From: Flavonifractor sp. An100
Lineage (GTDB): Bacteria; Bacillota; Clostridia; Oscillospirales; Oscillospiraceae
Direction of reading: 5' to 3'
Length of the DNA: 64,000 nucleotides
Assembly: GCF_002161175.1 (NCBI RefSeq)
Contig: NZ_NFMA01000017.1
Coordinates: 1 to 64,000 of the forward strand
In this document: piece by piece, positions 34,324 through 43,147 of the stretch
Layout: every line of letters begins with the position of its first letter
Numbering within the stretch: position 1 is the first letter of the stretch
The notes under the pieces: model-generated
What the model saw: only the letters and a program-made list of their open reading frames with translations
Database searches by the model: none
Told to the model about the DNA's origin: nothing
Translations under genes and position numbers: made by a program

Positions 34324-36063
34324 CTGAAGCAAAGCTCCAGGGCCGGGGACATTGTCCTGGCCCTGTTTTTCTATGTTCCGGTGGTCTGGGGCGCATTGCT
34401 CATTGCCCAATCCTTGGGGTGTGGATTGCCGGAGCTTCTTACCAATCTGACATCAGCGCTCCAGCACCCGCTGGATATCCGTTGGACAGACAAAAGCCTG
34501 CTGTCCATCCTGATCTGCACCGGCCTCTATATCATGGGCCTATGTATCTACGCCTCGGAGCAGCGGCGCACGCGGGACGGCGAGGAGCACGGCTCCGCTG
34601 CCTGGGGCTCTCCCCGGCAGGTCAACGCCATGTTCCGCCAAAAGGAGAATAAGATCCTCACGCGCCATGTCCGCCTGGGCCTGGATACTCACAAGCACCG
34701 CCGCTCCCTCAATGTCCTGGTCATTGGCGGCAGCGGCGCGGCCAAGACCCGCAGCTATGTGAAGCCAAACATCCTGGAAGCCAATACCAACTATGTTATC
34801 ACCGACCCGAAAATGGAGGTGCTCACGGCCACCGGGGGATGGCTGAAAAGCAAAGGATATGACATCCGGGTGCTCAACCTGGTCAACCTGGAACAGTCGG
34901 ACGGGTACAACCCATTCCGCTATCTGAGGGATGAAAAAGATGTCCTCAAGCTGGTCAATAACCTCATCCAGGCCACCACACCAAAGGGCAGCCACGAATC
35001 CGACCCATTCTGGACAAAGGCGGAGACGGCACTCCTCCAAGCCATCATCCTCATGCTGTTCCAGGAGGCCCCGGAGTATGAACAGAACTTCTCCATGGTC
35101 ATGCGGGTGCTGGAATACGCGGAGGTTCGGGAGGAGGATGACGAGTATCTCTCCCCCCTGGATCTGCTGTTCCAGGCCATGGAACGGGAAAACCCGGAGA
35201 GCGTGGCTCTGCGGCAGTACAAAGTATTCAAGCAGAGCGCGGGCAAGACGGCCAAGAGCATCCTGGTCTCCGCTGCGGTTCGTCTGGCCCCCTTCAACCT
35301 GCCCCAGATCCGGGCCATCACGGATCACGACGATATGGATCTCTATACCCTGGGAGAAAAGAAATGCGCTCTCTACGCCGTGATCCCGGACAATGACAGC
35401 ACCTTCAATTTCTTGGTGTCCCTGCTCTATTCCCAGGCATTTCAGACGCTCTATTACAGCGCGGATCAGATTCATCATGGGGCGCTGCCCCGGCATGTCC
35501 ACTTTGTACTGGATGAGGCTCCTTCCATCAATCTGGGTGGGCTGCCTCGGGAGCTGTCCACTATGCGTTCCAGAAACATTTCCTGCAGCACCATCATCCA
35601 GAACATGGCCCAGATCAAGGAGCTGTATAAGGACTCCTGGGAGACCATTCCCGGCAACTCGGACACCATCCTCTATCTGGGCGGCAATGAGCAGAGCACC
35701 CATAAGTACATCTCCGAGGCCCTGGGCAAGGCCACCATTGATACCAAAACACACGGGCAGACCAAGGGGAAATCGGGCTCCTACTCCACCAATTTCCAGA
35801 TGAGCGGGCGGGAGCTGCTCACCCCCGATGAGGTCCGTGCGCTGGATAACCGCTATTGCATCTTGTTTATCCGGGGTGCAAAGCCCGTCATGGACCTGAA
35901 GTATGAACTGACCGAACACCCCGCTATCCGCTGCACCGTGGACGGAGGCGGAGCGCCGTATATTCACCATGGACACAACACCACACCGGCTATTCCGGGC
36001 ACACCGCTCTTTCAGGTTATTTCTGCCGATGAAACCGATGAAGAAAAGGAGACTGCAGTATGA
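34324..36063 (+). CDS. VirD4/TraG-type coupling protein
   Basis: 579 residues when started at the CTG at 34324, nine bases after GGAGG. That start completes the first transmembrane helix (DIVLALFFYVPVVWGALLIA), while the GTG at 34381 would cut it and has no binding site. A second membrane helix precedes the ATPase: Walker A GGSGAAKT near residue 136, HFVLDEAPS near 397, and the late GNEQSTHKYISEALGK. It links the relaxosome to the mating channel. The start region also contains a terminator-like hairpin (34338-34370). Confidence 0.9.
   Translation: MKQSSRAGDIVLALFFYVPVVWGALLIAQSLGCGLPELLTNLTSALQHPLDIRWTDKSLLSILICTGLYIMGLCIYASEQRRTRDGEEHGSAAWGSPRQVNAMFRQKENKILTRHVRLGLDTHKHRRSLNVLVIGGSGAAKTRSYVKPNILEANTNYVITDPKMEVLTATGGWLKSKGYDIRVLNLVNLEQSDGYNPFRYLRDEKDVLKLVNNLIQATTPKGSHESDPFWTKAETALLQAIILMLFQEAPEYEQNFSMVMRVLEYAEVREEDDEYLSPLDLLFQAMERENPESVALRQYKVFKQSAGKTAKSILVSAAVRLAPFNLPQIRAITDHDDMDLYTLGEKKCALYAVIPDNDSTFNFLVSLLYSQAFQTLYYSADQIHHGALPRHVHFVLDEAPSINLGGLPRELSTMRSRNISCSTIIQNMAQIKELYKDSWETIPGNSDTILYLGGNEQSTHKYISEALGKATIDTKTHGQTKGKSGSYSTNFQMSGRELLTPDEVRALDNRYCILFIRGAKPVMDLKYELTEHPAIRCTVDGGGAPYIHHGHNTTPAIPGTPLFQVISADETDEEKETAV
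34338..34370 (+). promoter_or_regulatory. Terminator-like hairpin inside the coupling protein start
   Basis: CAGGGCC / GGCCCTG with an inner GGAC / GTCC and a T5 run, all within the first 16 codons of the coupling protein as annotated. A ribosome starting at the upstream CTG would cover and open it; without translation it could stop transcription. This is a possible attenuator for the transfer genes. Confidence 0.5.
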
Positions 36064-36386
36064 GACATGATTTGACCACCCGTAAGTATGAGCGCCGCGC
36101 GCGGAAACTGTACGCCCTGTTTTCCTGCCTCGTTCTGGCGCTGACCGTTATGGTTGTCCCGGCCTTTGCCGCGGACGATCCGCTGACGGTCGTCAACAAC
36201 CTTTCCGAGTTCATCTTCTCCCTGATCCGGGCCATCGGCCTGATCCTGCTGGGCTTCGGCGTCCTCCAGCTGGGCCTGTCCCTCAAGAGCCACGACCCCT
36301 CTCAGCGGGCCAATGGTATGCTCACTGTCGCCGGCGGCATCGTGATCACCTTTACCAAGGAGATCCTCACCCTCATCACCGGTTGA
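36060..36386 (+). CDS. Maff2-family pilin-like membrane protein
   Basis: A 108-residue protein with a basic start, a signal-like helix (LYALFSCLVLALTVMVVPAFAA) and two further hydrophobic segments (FSLIRAIGLILLGFGVLQLGL, GMLTVAGGIVITF). It is the Maff2/VirB2-like small subunit of Gram-positive conjugation systems. It overlaps the coupling protein gene by four bases. Confidence 0.85.
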   Translation: MRHDLTTRKYERRARKLYALFSCLVLALTVMVVPAFAADDPLTVVNNLSEFIFSLIRAIGLILLGFGVLQLGLSLKSHDPSQRANGMLTVAGGIVITFTKEILTLITG

Positions 36387-36407
36387 TGAGCAAGAAAGTA
36401 AAAAACG

Positions 36408-36442
36408 CCCACCCGCAGCCCGGCACAGCGGCTGCGGGTGGG
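36408..36442 (+). promoter_or_regulatory. Strong hairpin in the transfer operon
   Basis: A perfect 13-base stem (CCCACCCGCAGCC / GGCTGCGGGTGGG) with a 9-base loop and no T tract. It more likely sets mRNA stability or stoichiometry after the highly needed Maff2 pilin gene than it ends transcription. Confidence 0.6.
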
Positions 36443-36459
36443 AGAGAAGGGACAAAGGA

Positions 36460-36531
36460 ATGGAGCGTAATTTTCGCCGCCAGGCGGGACCGGAGCGAAA
36501 TGGATTTCGCCCCGACGAGGAGGTGATGTAA
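36460..36531 (+). CDS. Possible 23-residue leader peptide
   Basis: A short reading frame (MERNFRRQAGPERN...) with AAAGGA before its ATG. Its TAA at 36529-36531 is immediately followed by the TTG start of the VirB6-like gene (TAATTG). The GAGGAGG that serves VirB6 lies within it. Reinitiation coupling is possible. Conservation is untested. Confidence 0.35.
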   Translation: MERNFRRQAGPERNGFRPDEEVM

Positions 36532-37377
36532 TTGGGCAGTGGGAACTGGATCGTAGACAACCTAAATTCTGCATTGCAAACATGGAATGGCAAAATGACG
36601 GAAATTTGGAGCCTTGTCAGTACCAGCCCGGAAAACTTTAAGGGCGGCGGGATTTGGCGTGTAATCGTCAATATCAATGAAGCCCTGCAGGCGATTGGCT
36701 GTGCTTTGCTGGTGCTGTTTTTTGTCATGGGTGTGATAAAGACATTTGGAAGTTTTACAGAACTGAAACGGCCGGAAGTAGTATTTAAATGTTTTATTCG
36801 TTTTGTGCTTGCTCAGGCTGCGGTCACCTATGGTATGGAACTAATGAAATCTCTGTTCCAAATTGCCCAGGGAACAGTAACTGCTATTATGGGTGCCGCA
36901 GGGGTAATTACCATTTCTCCAACCACATTGCCCAGCGAAATGATCACAACAATTAAAAGTGTGGGGCTCCTGGAATCCATCCCCCTCTGGGCAGTTACCC
37001 TGCTGGGCTCCCTCTTTATCTGGGTCCTGTCCCTTGTTATGATCCTGACCGTCTACTCCCGCTTTTTTAAACTTTATATAGCCACAGCCATCGCGCCCAT
37101 TCCGTTGTCCAGTTTTGCGGGACAGCCCTCCAGCAGCATTGGCATAGCCTTTCTGAAAAGCTATGCCGCGATCTGCTTGGAGAGCTGTATCATGGTGCTT
37201 GCGTGTATCATTTTTTCAAAATTTGCCTCTACACCGCCAGCTATGGGGAGCAGCTCACTGGCTCCGGCAACTTTGGTCTGGAACTACATTGGAGAATTGA
37301 TCTTCAACATGCTGGTGCTGGTAGGCTCAATCAAGATGAGCGACCGGATCATCAGGGAGCTGATGGGGCTTGGTTAA
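36532..37377 (+). CDS. VirB6/TrbL-like channel protein
   Basis: A 281-residue membrane protein with a TTG start (GAGGAGGTGATGTAA before it). Five or more hydrophobic helices (for example AIGCALLVLFFVMGVIKTFG, AVTLLGSLFIWVLSLVMIL, LVLACIIFSKFA) with a conserved TAIAPIPLSSFAG loop. It is the inner-membrane channel part of the mating system. The first 450 bases are visibly more AT-rich than the flanks, as if that part had been exchanged. It ends four bases inside a convergent gene. Confidence 0.85.
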   Translation: MGSGNWIVDNLNSALQTWNGKMTEIWSLVSTSPENFKGGGIWRVIVNINEALQAIGCALLVLFFVMGVIKTFGSFTELKRPEVVFKCFIRFVLAQAAVTYGMELMKSLFQIAQGTVTAIMGAAGVITISPTTLPSEMITTIKSVGLLESIPLWAVTLLGSLFIWVLSLVMILTVYSRFFKLYIATAIAPIPLSSFAGQPSSSIGIAFLKSYAAICLESCIMVLACIIFSKFASTPPAMGSSSLAPATLVWNYIGELIFNMLVLVGSIKMSDRIIRELMGLG

Positions 37378-37736
37378 TCATCCTCAAACAGGTCGTCCAC
37401 CTGAATTTTATATCCGCCATCCTGTTCCGGCTCCCCATGCATTTGTGCCTCCCGCATACGGTTGCGCACGATAAGCTCCAGCATCTTGTCCTCTCTCCGC
37501 CGGAGCAGAATGCCCCGGACCTTTCGAACCAGGGAGACGACCCAGGATAGGACTACCGCCGCCAGCAGCACATACCAGATGACATTGGCCAGAGTCTGAT
37601 TGGCATAGTACCATTCGTGGAACACGGTGGGAACGACCAGCGCATAAAGCAGTGGAATGGTCAGGCAAAATACGGTTGCCAAGCGGAACACGATGGAGAG
37701 AAAAATCATCACAACCCCGAGGATCAAGTACGCCAT
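37374..37736 (-). CDS. Membrane protein, antisense within the transfer operon
   Basis: A 120-residue protein starting at MAYLILGVV after GGGAGTGG; an upstream ATG at 37775 is less likely. Two or three membrane helices (LILGVVMIFLSIVFRLATV, IPLLYALVVPTVF, VIWYVLLAAVVLSWVVSLV) lead to a long charged tail. It runs against the surrounding transfer genes and overlaps the end of the VirB6-like gene. I do not know the family. Transcription of it would oppose the transfer operon. Confidence 0.7.
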   Translation of the reverse strand: MAYLILGVVMIFLSIVFRLATVFCLTIPLLYALVVPTVFHEWYYANQTLANVIWYVLLAAVVLSWVVSLVRKVRGILLRRREDKMLELIVRNRMREAQMHGEPEQDGGYKIQVDDLFEDD

Positions 37737-37838
37737 ACGCTCCACTCCCTTCCTAAGTTGAGCAAATGGTACCATAGCCGGACAGGCTTTACAACGGTCT
37801 GTCCATGAAAACCAAGCAAAAATGCAGGAGGTGAGACC

Positions 37839-38192
37839 TTGGAGGTCCGCATCAACAAAGAAGTCCGGAATTATCAGGAAAGCCTGTTTTTTGGCCTGTC
37901 CCTGCGGCAGTTCTTGTTTGCCCTGCTGGCTGTTCTAGTGGCGCTGGCCGTGTACTTCGGTCTGCGTCCGGTGCTGGGGACTGGCGAGATCGGCTGGGTG
38001 TGCATCCTGACCGCGTTTCCCTTTGCCCTGGGCGGTTTTTTTACCTACAACGGCATGACACTGGAACAATTTCTCATGGCTTACATCCGCTCGGAATTTC
38101 TCATGCCCAAACGGCTTTCGTTCAAATCGGACAACTTGTATGTAAAACTCATGGAACACTCGTCAATAAAGGAGGCCATCCGACTTGATTAA
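37839..38192 (+). CDS. PrgI-family (VirB3-like) protein
   Basis: A 117-residue protein with two membrane helices (FLFALLAVLVALAVYFGL, GWVCILTAFPFALGGFF) and the VRNYQESLFFGLSLRQ start typical of PrgI. TTG start after GGAGGTGAG. It anchors the VirB4 ATPase to the membrane in related systems, and its gene overlaps virB4 by eight bases. Confidence 0.9.
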   Translation: MEVRINKEVRNYQESLFFGLSLRQFLFALLAVLVALAVYFGLRPVLGTGEIGWVCILTAFPFALGGFFTYNGMTLEQFLMAYIRSEFLMPKRLSFKSDNLYVKLMEHSSIKEAIRLD

Positions 38193-40521
38193 AACCCTTC
38201 AAAACACGCTGAAGCAGGACAAAGAACACCTTTCGTTGCCAAAGTCCGTACAGGATACCATCCCCATTCGCCGCCTCTGGCCGGATGGGCTTTTTCAGTT
38301 TGGTGGGAAATTCTCAAAAACCATCCGCTTTTCCGACATCAATTACGCCATCGCTTCCAAAGAGGACAAGACCTCCATGTTCCTGGGCTACTCCGAACTG
38401 CTCAATGCCCTGGACACCGGCTCTACCACCAAAATCACCATCAACAACAAACGGCTCAACCGCCGCAATTTTGAGCAGGAGATCTTGATCCCGCCCCAGG
38501 GGGATCATCTGGACGGGGACCGTTTGGAGTACAACGCCATGCTGCTGGACAAGGTCACCGACTCCTCCAACAGCATGGTGCAGGAGCGATATGTCACAGT
38601 ATCCGCCCATAAAAAAACGCCCGAGGAGGCCCGCACCTTCTTTGACCGGGTCATGAATGATGTGACCACCCGGCTCAATCACCTGGATTCCCACTGTGAG
38701 GAGCTGGACGCGGTAGAGCGGCTGCGTGTGCTCCACGACTTTTACCGGGTGGGCGAGGAGTCCCGGTTCCATATCGACCTGCGGGAGTGCATGAGAACAG
38801 GACGCTCCTTCAAGGATACCATCTGCCCGGACAGCATGGAGTTTCGGAAGGATCACTTCATCATGGGCGATCAATATGGCCGGGCCATGTTCCTCAAGGA
38901 GTATGCCAGCTACATCAAGGACTCCATGATCAATGAGCTCACCAGCCTGAACCGCACCATGATGCTGTCCATCGATGTGATTCCCGTCCCCACCGACGAG
39001 GCCGTGCGTGAAATGCAGAACCGCCTGCTGGGGGTAGAGACCAACGTCACCAACTGGCAGCGGCGGCAGAACAGCAACAACAACTTCTCAGCGGTGGTTC
39101 CCTACGACCTGGAGCAGCAGCGGAAAGAGACACGGGAAATGCTGGATGACCTGACCACGCGGGACCAGCGGATGATGTTCGCCGTGGTGACTCTGGTGCA
39201 TCTGGCCGACAGCAAGGAGGAACTGGACAGCGACACAGAGACCCTCCAGTCCATCGCACGCAAGCATCTGTGTCAGCTGACCACCCTGAACTGGCAGCAG
39301 GACGCGGGCCTTGTGACCGCTCTCCCCCTGGGGCTGCGGCGGATCGACGCCCTGCGGACCCTTACCACCGAGGCCCTGGCCGTCCTCATGCCATTCAAAG
39401 CCCAGGAGATCCGGGACCGGGGCGGCATCTACTACGGCCAGAATGTCATCAGCAAAAATCTCATCATTGCCGACCGCAAGCAGCTCCTCAACGGCAACGG
39501 ATTTGTTCTGGGTGTGTCCGGCTCCGGCAAATCCTTTACCGCCAAGCGGGAGATCACCGCCCTGGCCCTCTCCACGCAGGATGACATCCTGATCATCGAT
39601 CCGGAAAGTGAGTATCGGCCCCTGGTGGAGGGGCTGGGCGGCGAGGTGATGGAGATGTCGGCCACCTCCAGCAACCACATCAACGCCATGGATATGGAGC
39701 AGGGCTACGGCGAAGGGGAAAACCCCGTGGTGCTGAAATCGGAGTTCCTGCTTTCTCTCTGTGAGCAGTCTGTGGGAGCTGGAAAACTGTCTGCCAAGGA
39801 GAAGTCCATCATCGACCGCTGTACGGCACAGTGCTACCACAACTATGTGCGGGATGGCTGCCAGGGGCAGGCCCCCACGCTCCAGGACTTCCACGCGGAA
39901 CTGCTGCGCCAGCCGGAGGCGGAGGCGCGGGACGTGGCGCTGGCCCTGGAACTGTTTACGGAGGGCAGTCTCAACACCTTTGCCAAACCCACCAATGTGG
40001 ACACCAACTCCCGCATTACCTGCTATGACATCCGCAAGCTGGGCAAACAGCTGCTCTCCATGGGCATGCTGGTGATCCTGGACAGCTTTCTCAACCGGAT
40101 CACCCGCAACCGCCGCCTGGGGCGGAATACCTGGATCTATATCGATGAGATCTATCTGCTGTTCCAGCATGAGTACAGCGCCAACTTCCTGTTCACCCTT
40201 TGGAAGCGGGTCCGGAAGTACGGTGCCTGCTGCACCGGCCTGACCCAGAATGTGGACGACCTGCTCCAGTCCCACACGGCCCGGACCATGCTGGCCAACA
40301 GTGAATTCTTAGTCATGCTCAACCAATCCAGCACCGACCGGCTGGAGCTGGCCCGGCTGCTGAACATCTCCGACAACCAGCTCTCCTACATCACCAATGT
40401 GGACTTTGGACGGGGACTCATCAAGTGCGGCAGTGCCATTGTGCCCTTCCTGGACAATTTTCCCCGGCATACGCAGCTCTATAAACTGATGACCACCAAG
40501 CCCTCTGACTTGGCCGCGTAA
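38185..40521 (+). CDS. VirB4/TraE-type conjugation ATPase
   Basis: A 778-residue protein with Walker A GVSGSGKS near residue 445, Walker B WIYIDEIYLLF near 653 and the late LTQNVDDLLQSHTARTML motif of VirB4. The N-terminal half (KTIRFSDINYAIASKEDK) is the usual VirB4 entry domain. It powers the channel. TTG start with AAAGGAGG nine bases before. Confidence 0.93.
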   Translation: MIKTLQNTLKQDKEHLSLPKSVQDTIPIRRLWPDGLFQFGGKFSKTIRFSDINYAIASKEDKTSMFLGYSELLNALDTGSTTKITINNKRLNRRNFEQEILIPPQGDHLDGDRLEYNAMLLDKVTDSSNSMVQERYVTVSAHKKTPEEARTFFDRVMNDVTTRLNHLDSHCEELDAVERLRVLHDFYRVGEESRFHIDLRECMRTGRSFKDTICPDSMEFRKDHFIMGDQYGRAMFLKEYASYIKDSMINELTSLNRTMMLSIDVIPVPTDEAVREMQNRLLGVETNVTNWQRRQNSNNNFSAVVPYDLEQQRKETREMLDDLTTRDQRMMFAVVTLVHLADSKEELDSDTETLQSIARKHLCQLTTLNWQQDAGLVTALPLGLRRIDALRTLTTEALAVLMPFKAQEIRDRGGIYYGQNVISKNLIIADRKQLLNGNGFVLGVSGSGKSFTAKREITALALSTQDDILIIDPESEYRPLVEGLGGEVMEMSATSSNHINAMDMEQGYGEGENPVVLKSEFLLSLCEQSVGAGKLSAKEKSIIDRCTAQCYHNYVRDGCQGQAPTLQDFHAELLRQPEAEARDVALALELFTEGSLNTFAKPTNVDTNSRITCYDIRKLGKQLLSMGMLVILDSFLNRITRNRRLGRNTWIYIDEIYLLFQHEYSANFLFTLWKRVRKYGACCTGLTQNVDDLLQSHTARTMLANSEFLVMLNQSSTDRLELARLLNISDNQLSYITNVDFGRGLIKCGSAIVPFLDNFPRHTQLYKLMTTKPSDLAA

Positions 40522-40527
40522 TAAAGC

Positions 40528-40553
40528 CAGGGAGGGGCCAAGGCCCCTCCCTG
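40528..40553 (+). promoter_or_regulatory. Hairpin between virB4 and the hydrolase gene
   Basis: A perfect 12-base stem (CAGGGAGGGGCC / GGCCCCTCCCTG) with a 2-base loop and no T tract, ending seven bases before the Shine-Dalgarno of the next gene. It can hinder a ribosome or slow an RNase; transcription should pass. Confidence 0.55.
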
Positions 40554-40572
40554 CTGAATGGAGGTGAGATAT

Positions 40573-42669
40573 ATCCATAAGATCAAAGAGAGGCCCCAGG
40601 CACAGCATTCCCTGAAAGAACGGGTCAAGTCCGCGCCGAAGGAATTGATCCGGCGGGGGCTGGATGACGGCACGGAGCGCCTGCGGGGCCAGCTGCGGGA
40701 TACGGCCCAGCACAGCCAGCAGGATGACTTCGGCGGTGACCAGCTGGGCGATGCCGAGGTGGGCGGCGTCAAGCGGGTGGAGCAGCTGGCCGAGCGCCTG
40801 CTTGGAAAACGGAAAAAAGGCACGGCATACATCCCGGATGCAGATCCAGGCGGATACCCTGACCGTCATGATACTCCCGGAGCTGCAAAGTCAAGGGGTA
40901 GCGGCTCTCTGCCTCCAAGGGACCGCCTCCGCGGAAAAGATACGGGAGATCGAGTTCAGTCACAAAGTGCAGGCAGGAGCCGCACTCAGCCGCTGCCTAC
41001 ATCCCAGGCACCTCAAAAAAGAAACATCAAGACTAAGGACGCATATCTGAAGATGCAGGCCGATCCCGCACCTGCCACACCGCCAAGCGCCTTGCAGAAA
41101 GGAAAAGCGTCCTTTGTGCGGAATCGCCAGGGGACCCTTCTCCGCAGCGGAAAACTGGAACGGCGCTTGCCCACAAGAGAAGATAGTCCCGCAGTAGCTC
41201 CTTCCTCGGGAAAACGGCTGCAAGGTATAGAAGCCCACAAGCATCTGCGGCAGGTGCCTGGGCGTCCTCATGTGCAGCCCCGGCCTCACGGGGAGACCTC
41301 CAGGCAGGCTATGGGCGGCACTGCAAAGACGGTAGTAAAGGAACGGGGCGCACCGGTCAAGCCGGCTGCCCATCCCATTGGAAAAACGGCTGGGATCGGA
41401 AGGCCGGGTGGAAAACCGCCAGCAATGGCATTTCCAGCCCGACAGGCCCGCCGTGCGGCGGAGGCGAGAGTCAGACTGGCAAGGGCCCAGAAGGCCGCAA
41501 AGGCGGCCCGTGTGACCGCCAGACAGGCCGCACAGGCGGCAAACTGCGCACTCCGCGCCGTGATCGCGGCGTCAAGAGTCCTGGTCACTGCAGCCATAGC
41601 AGGCGGCGGAGTGGTGATCGCAGTGGTGATTGTCATCTGCCTGTGCGGTGTCATCCTCGCCTCACCGCTGGGTATCTTTTTTGCCGGGCCTGATGAAATG
41701 ACCGGAGCCATCTCTCCCGCCCAGGCGGTGGCACAGATCAACAGCGAGTTGGGAGAGAAGATCTCCGGTATGCAGTCAGAGGATGAGTATGACACCCTGG
41801 AGCTCCAGGGCCAACCGCCCTCCTGGACTGATGTCCTGGCAGTGTTTGCTGCTAAAACGGCAGGTGCGCCCGACGGAACGACCGTGGCGATATTGGATGC
41901 TGCCAATGTGGAGGTCCTGCGTACTGTGTTCTGGGACATGACAAAGCTCACACCGTCCTCCGGAGAGGTGGAGCACCCCGCAGATGGAGACATACCGGCC
42001 TGGACAGAGCAAATACTCACTGTGAAGATCACCGCCAGGACACCGGATGATATGCGGGTATTTTATTCTTTCACCGAAGAACAAAATGAGGCTCTGGACC
42101 AACTGCTGGCAAATTCCAATATGCTGGTTCCTTTGGTCGAGGACCTTACGATCTCTGATGCCGCAGCAAAGAAAGTGCTGGCTGATCTGCCCGTTGACCT
42201 GGATCCGGAGCGCCGGGCTGTGGTGGAGACAGCTCTGTCTCTCTATGGCAAAGTCAATTATTTTTGGGGTGGCAAATCGTTGATCCTCGGGTGGAATGGT
42301 CATTGGGGTACCCTCCAGAAGGTCACAGCAGTCGGCAGTTCCACCACGGGCACATATCGCCCATACGGTCTTGATTGCAGCGGGTTTGTTGACTGGGTAT
42401 TTTACAATGCGACCGGCGGGAACTATATTCTCGGTCACGGCGGGGGCGCTCACATGCAGCACACCTACTGTACCCCCATCTCTTGGGACGAGGCCCAGCC
42501 CGGCGATTTGGTGTTCTATCCCGGTGATGAGCATGTGGGGATCGTAGGCAGCAGAGATGAGGATGGGAGCCTGCTCATCATCCACTGTGCGTTTAGCCAA
42601 AATAATGTGGTGATCACCGGCCTGGAGGGCTTTACTTCCATTGGACAACCTTTGTATTACGGGGAGTGA
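40573..42669 (+). CDS. NlpC/P60 cell-wall hydrolase of the mating system
   Basis: A 698-residue protein if it starts at the ATC at 40573, five bases after GGAGGTGAG; the ATG at 40558 lies before and within that site and so is unlikely. The first 330 residues are basic and disordered, then one membrane helix (residues about 342-370, AAIAGGGVVIAVVIVICLCG), an exterior domain, and the NlpC/P60 peptidase: LDCSGFVDW (Cys near 601), DEHVGIVG (His near 652). It opens the wall for the mating channel. Confidence 0.85.
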   Translation: MHKIKERPQAQHSLKERVKSAPKELIRRGLDDGTERLRGQLRDTAQHSQQDDFGGDQLGDAEVGGVKRVEQLAERLLGKRKKGTAYIPDADPGGYPDRHDTPGAAKSRGSGSLPPRDRLRGKDTGDRVQSQSAGRSRTQPLPTSQAPQKRNIKTKDAYLKMQADPAPATPPSALQKGKASFVRNRQGTLLRSGKLERRLPTREDSPAVAPSSGKRLQGIEAHKHLRQVPGRPHVQPRPHGETSRQAMGGTAKTVVKERGAPVKPAAHPIGKTAGIGRPGGKPPAMAFPARQARRAAEARVRLARAQKAAKAARVTARQAAQAANCALRAVIAASRVLVTAAIAGGGVVIAVVIVICLCGVILASPLGIFFAGPDEMTGAISPAQAVAQINSELGEKISGMQSEDEYDTLELQGQPPSWTDVLAVFAAKTAGAPDGTTVAILDAANVEVLRTVFWDMTKLTPSSGEVEHPADGDIPAWTEQILTVKITARTPDDMRVFYSFTEEQNEALDQLLANSNMLVPLVEDLTISDAAAKKVLADLPVDLDPERRAVVETALSLYGKVNYFWGGKSLILGWNGHWGTLQKVTAVGSSTTGTYRPYGLDCSGFVDWVFYNATGGNYILGHGGGAHMQHTYCTPISWDEAQPGDLVFYPGDEHVGIVGSRDEDGSLLIIHCAFSQNNVVITGLEGFTSIGQPLYYGE

Positions 42670-42998
42670 AATAAAACTTGGGGCAGCCTGATTATTCGGT
42701 CAGGCCAGATTAGTACAGGACAAACAGATAAACAGGTCAATTGTGGATGCCAGGATTCCATAGCTTAGAGCAACCTTGACAATCTGCCTTAGGGGAGCAA
42801 TTACCGGTTCTGTGTCGTAACATTGGAACATCCTTTTCCTTTGATCAACAATGCAGATGGAGACTCTGGGTGCATATCCTCTTTAAAAGATAGATTTATA
42901 GTTGAATTCAATCCTTCGACGCTCATCGCTTTGAGTGATTTATGCAAATTATACTTGATTTGGCACAAAAAATCTTGTTCTAGGATATTCCTTCATGT
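42670..42998 (+). other. Intergenic stretch without a gene
   Basis: No convincing gene, terminator or RNA is seen over about 330 bases after the hydrolase gene. A small open frame near 42823-43005 has no binding site and no recognisable content. The composition becomes AT-rich towards the CoA-transferase remnant. Confidence 0.5.
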
Positions 42999-43145
42999 GC
43001 GGTGACCATGTTTCAGGTTACTCCGATGGATAAGCACGGCAACTTTAACTTTGACCCTGGATGTTCTCATCAGGCGGCTGTGGTAGATAACGTACAGAAA
43101 GCGATTGTGGAAGTCAATCCCAATCTTCCATATGCTACCCCTTAA
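42999..43145 (+). pseudogene. Internal fragment of a CoA-transferase gene
   Basis: About 47 codons read as part of an acetyl-CoA hydrolase/4-hydroxybutyrate CoA-transferase: VTMFQVTPMDKHGNFNFDPG, then AVVDNVQKAIVEVNPNLPYA, which is the usual PMDxHGxFNFG and VIVEVNENMP region of that family. Homology ends abruptly on both sides, and neither end of the protein is near. It is a leftover of a host gene caught between element modules. Confidence 0.6.
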
Positions 43146-43147
43146 GG

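Noticed and set aside
34540-35976. Minus-strand frame of 478 codons opposite the coupling protein
   Set aside because: Antisense shadow of a conserved ATPase; no start signals and no recognisable domain.
39088-40275. Minus-strand frame of 395 codons opposite virB4
   Set aside because: Antisense shadow; His/Gly/Leu-rich translation with no family features.
42823-43005. 60-codon frame after the NlpC gene
   Set aside because: No ribosome site and no similarity; it runs into the CoA-transferase remnant in another frame.
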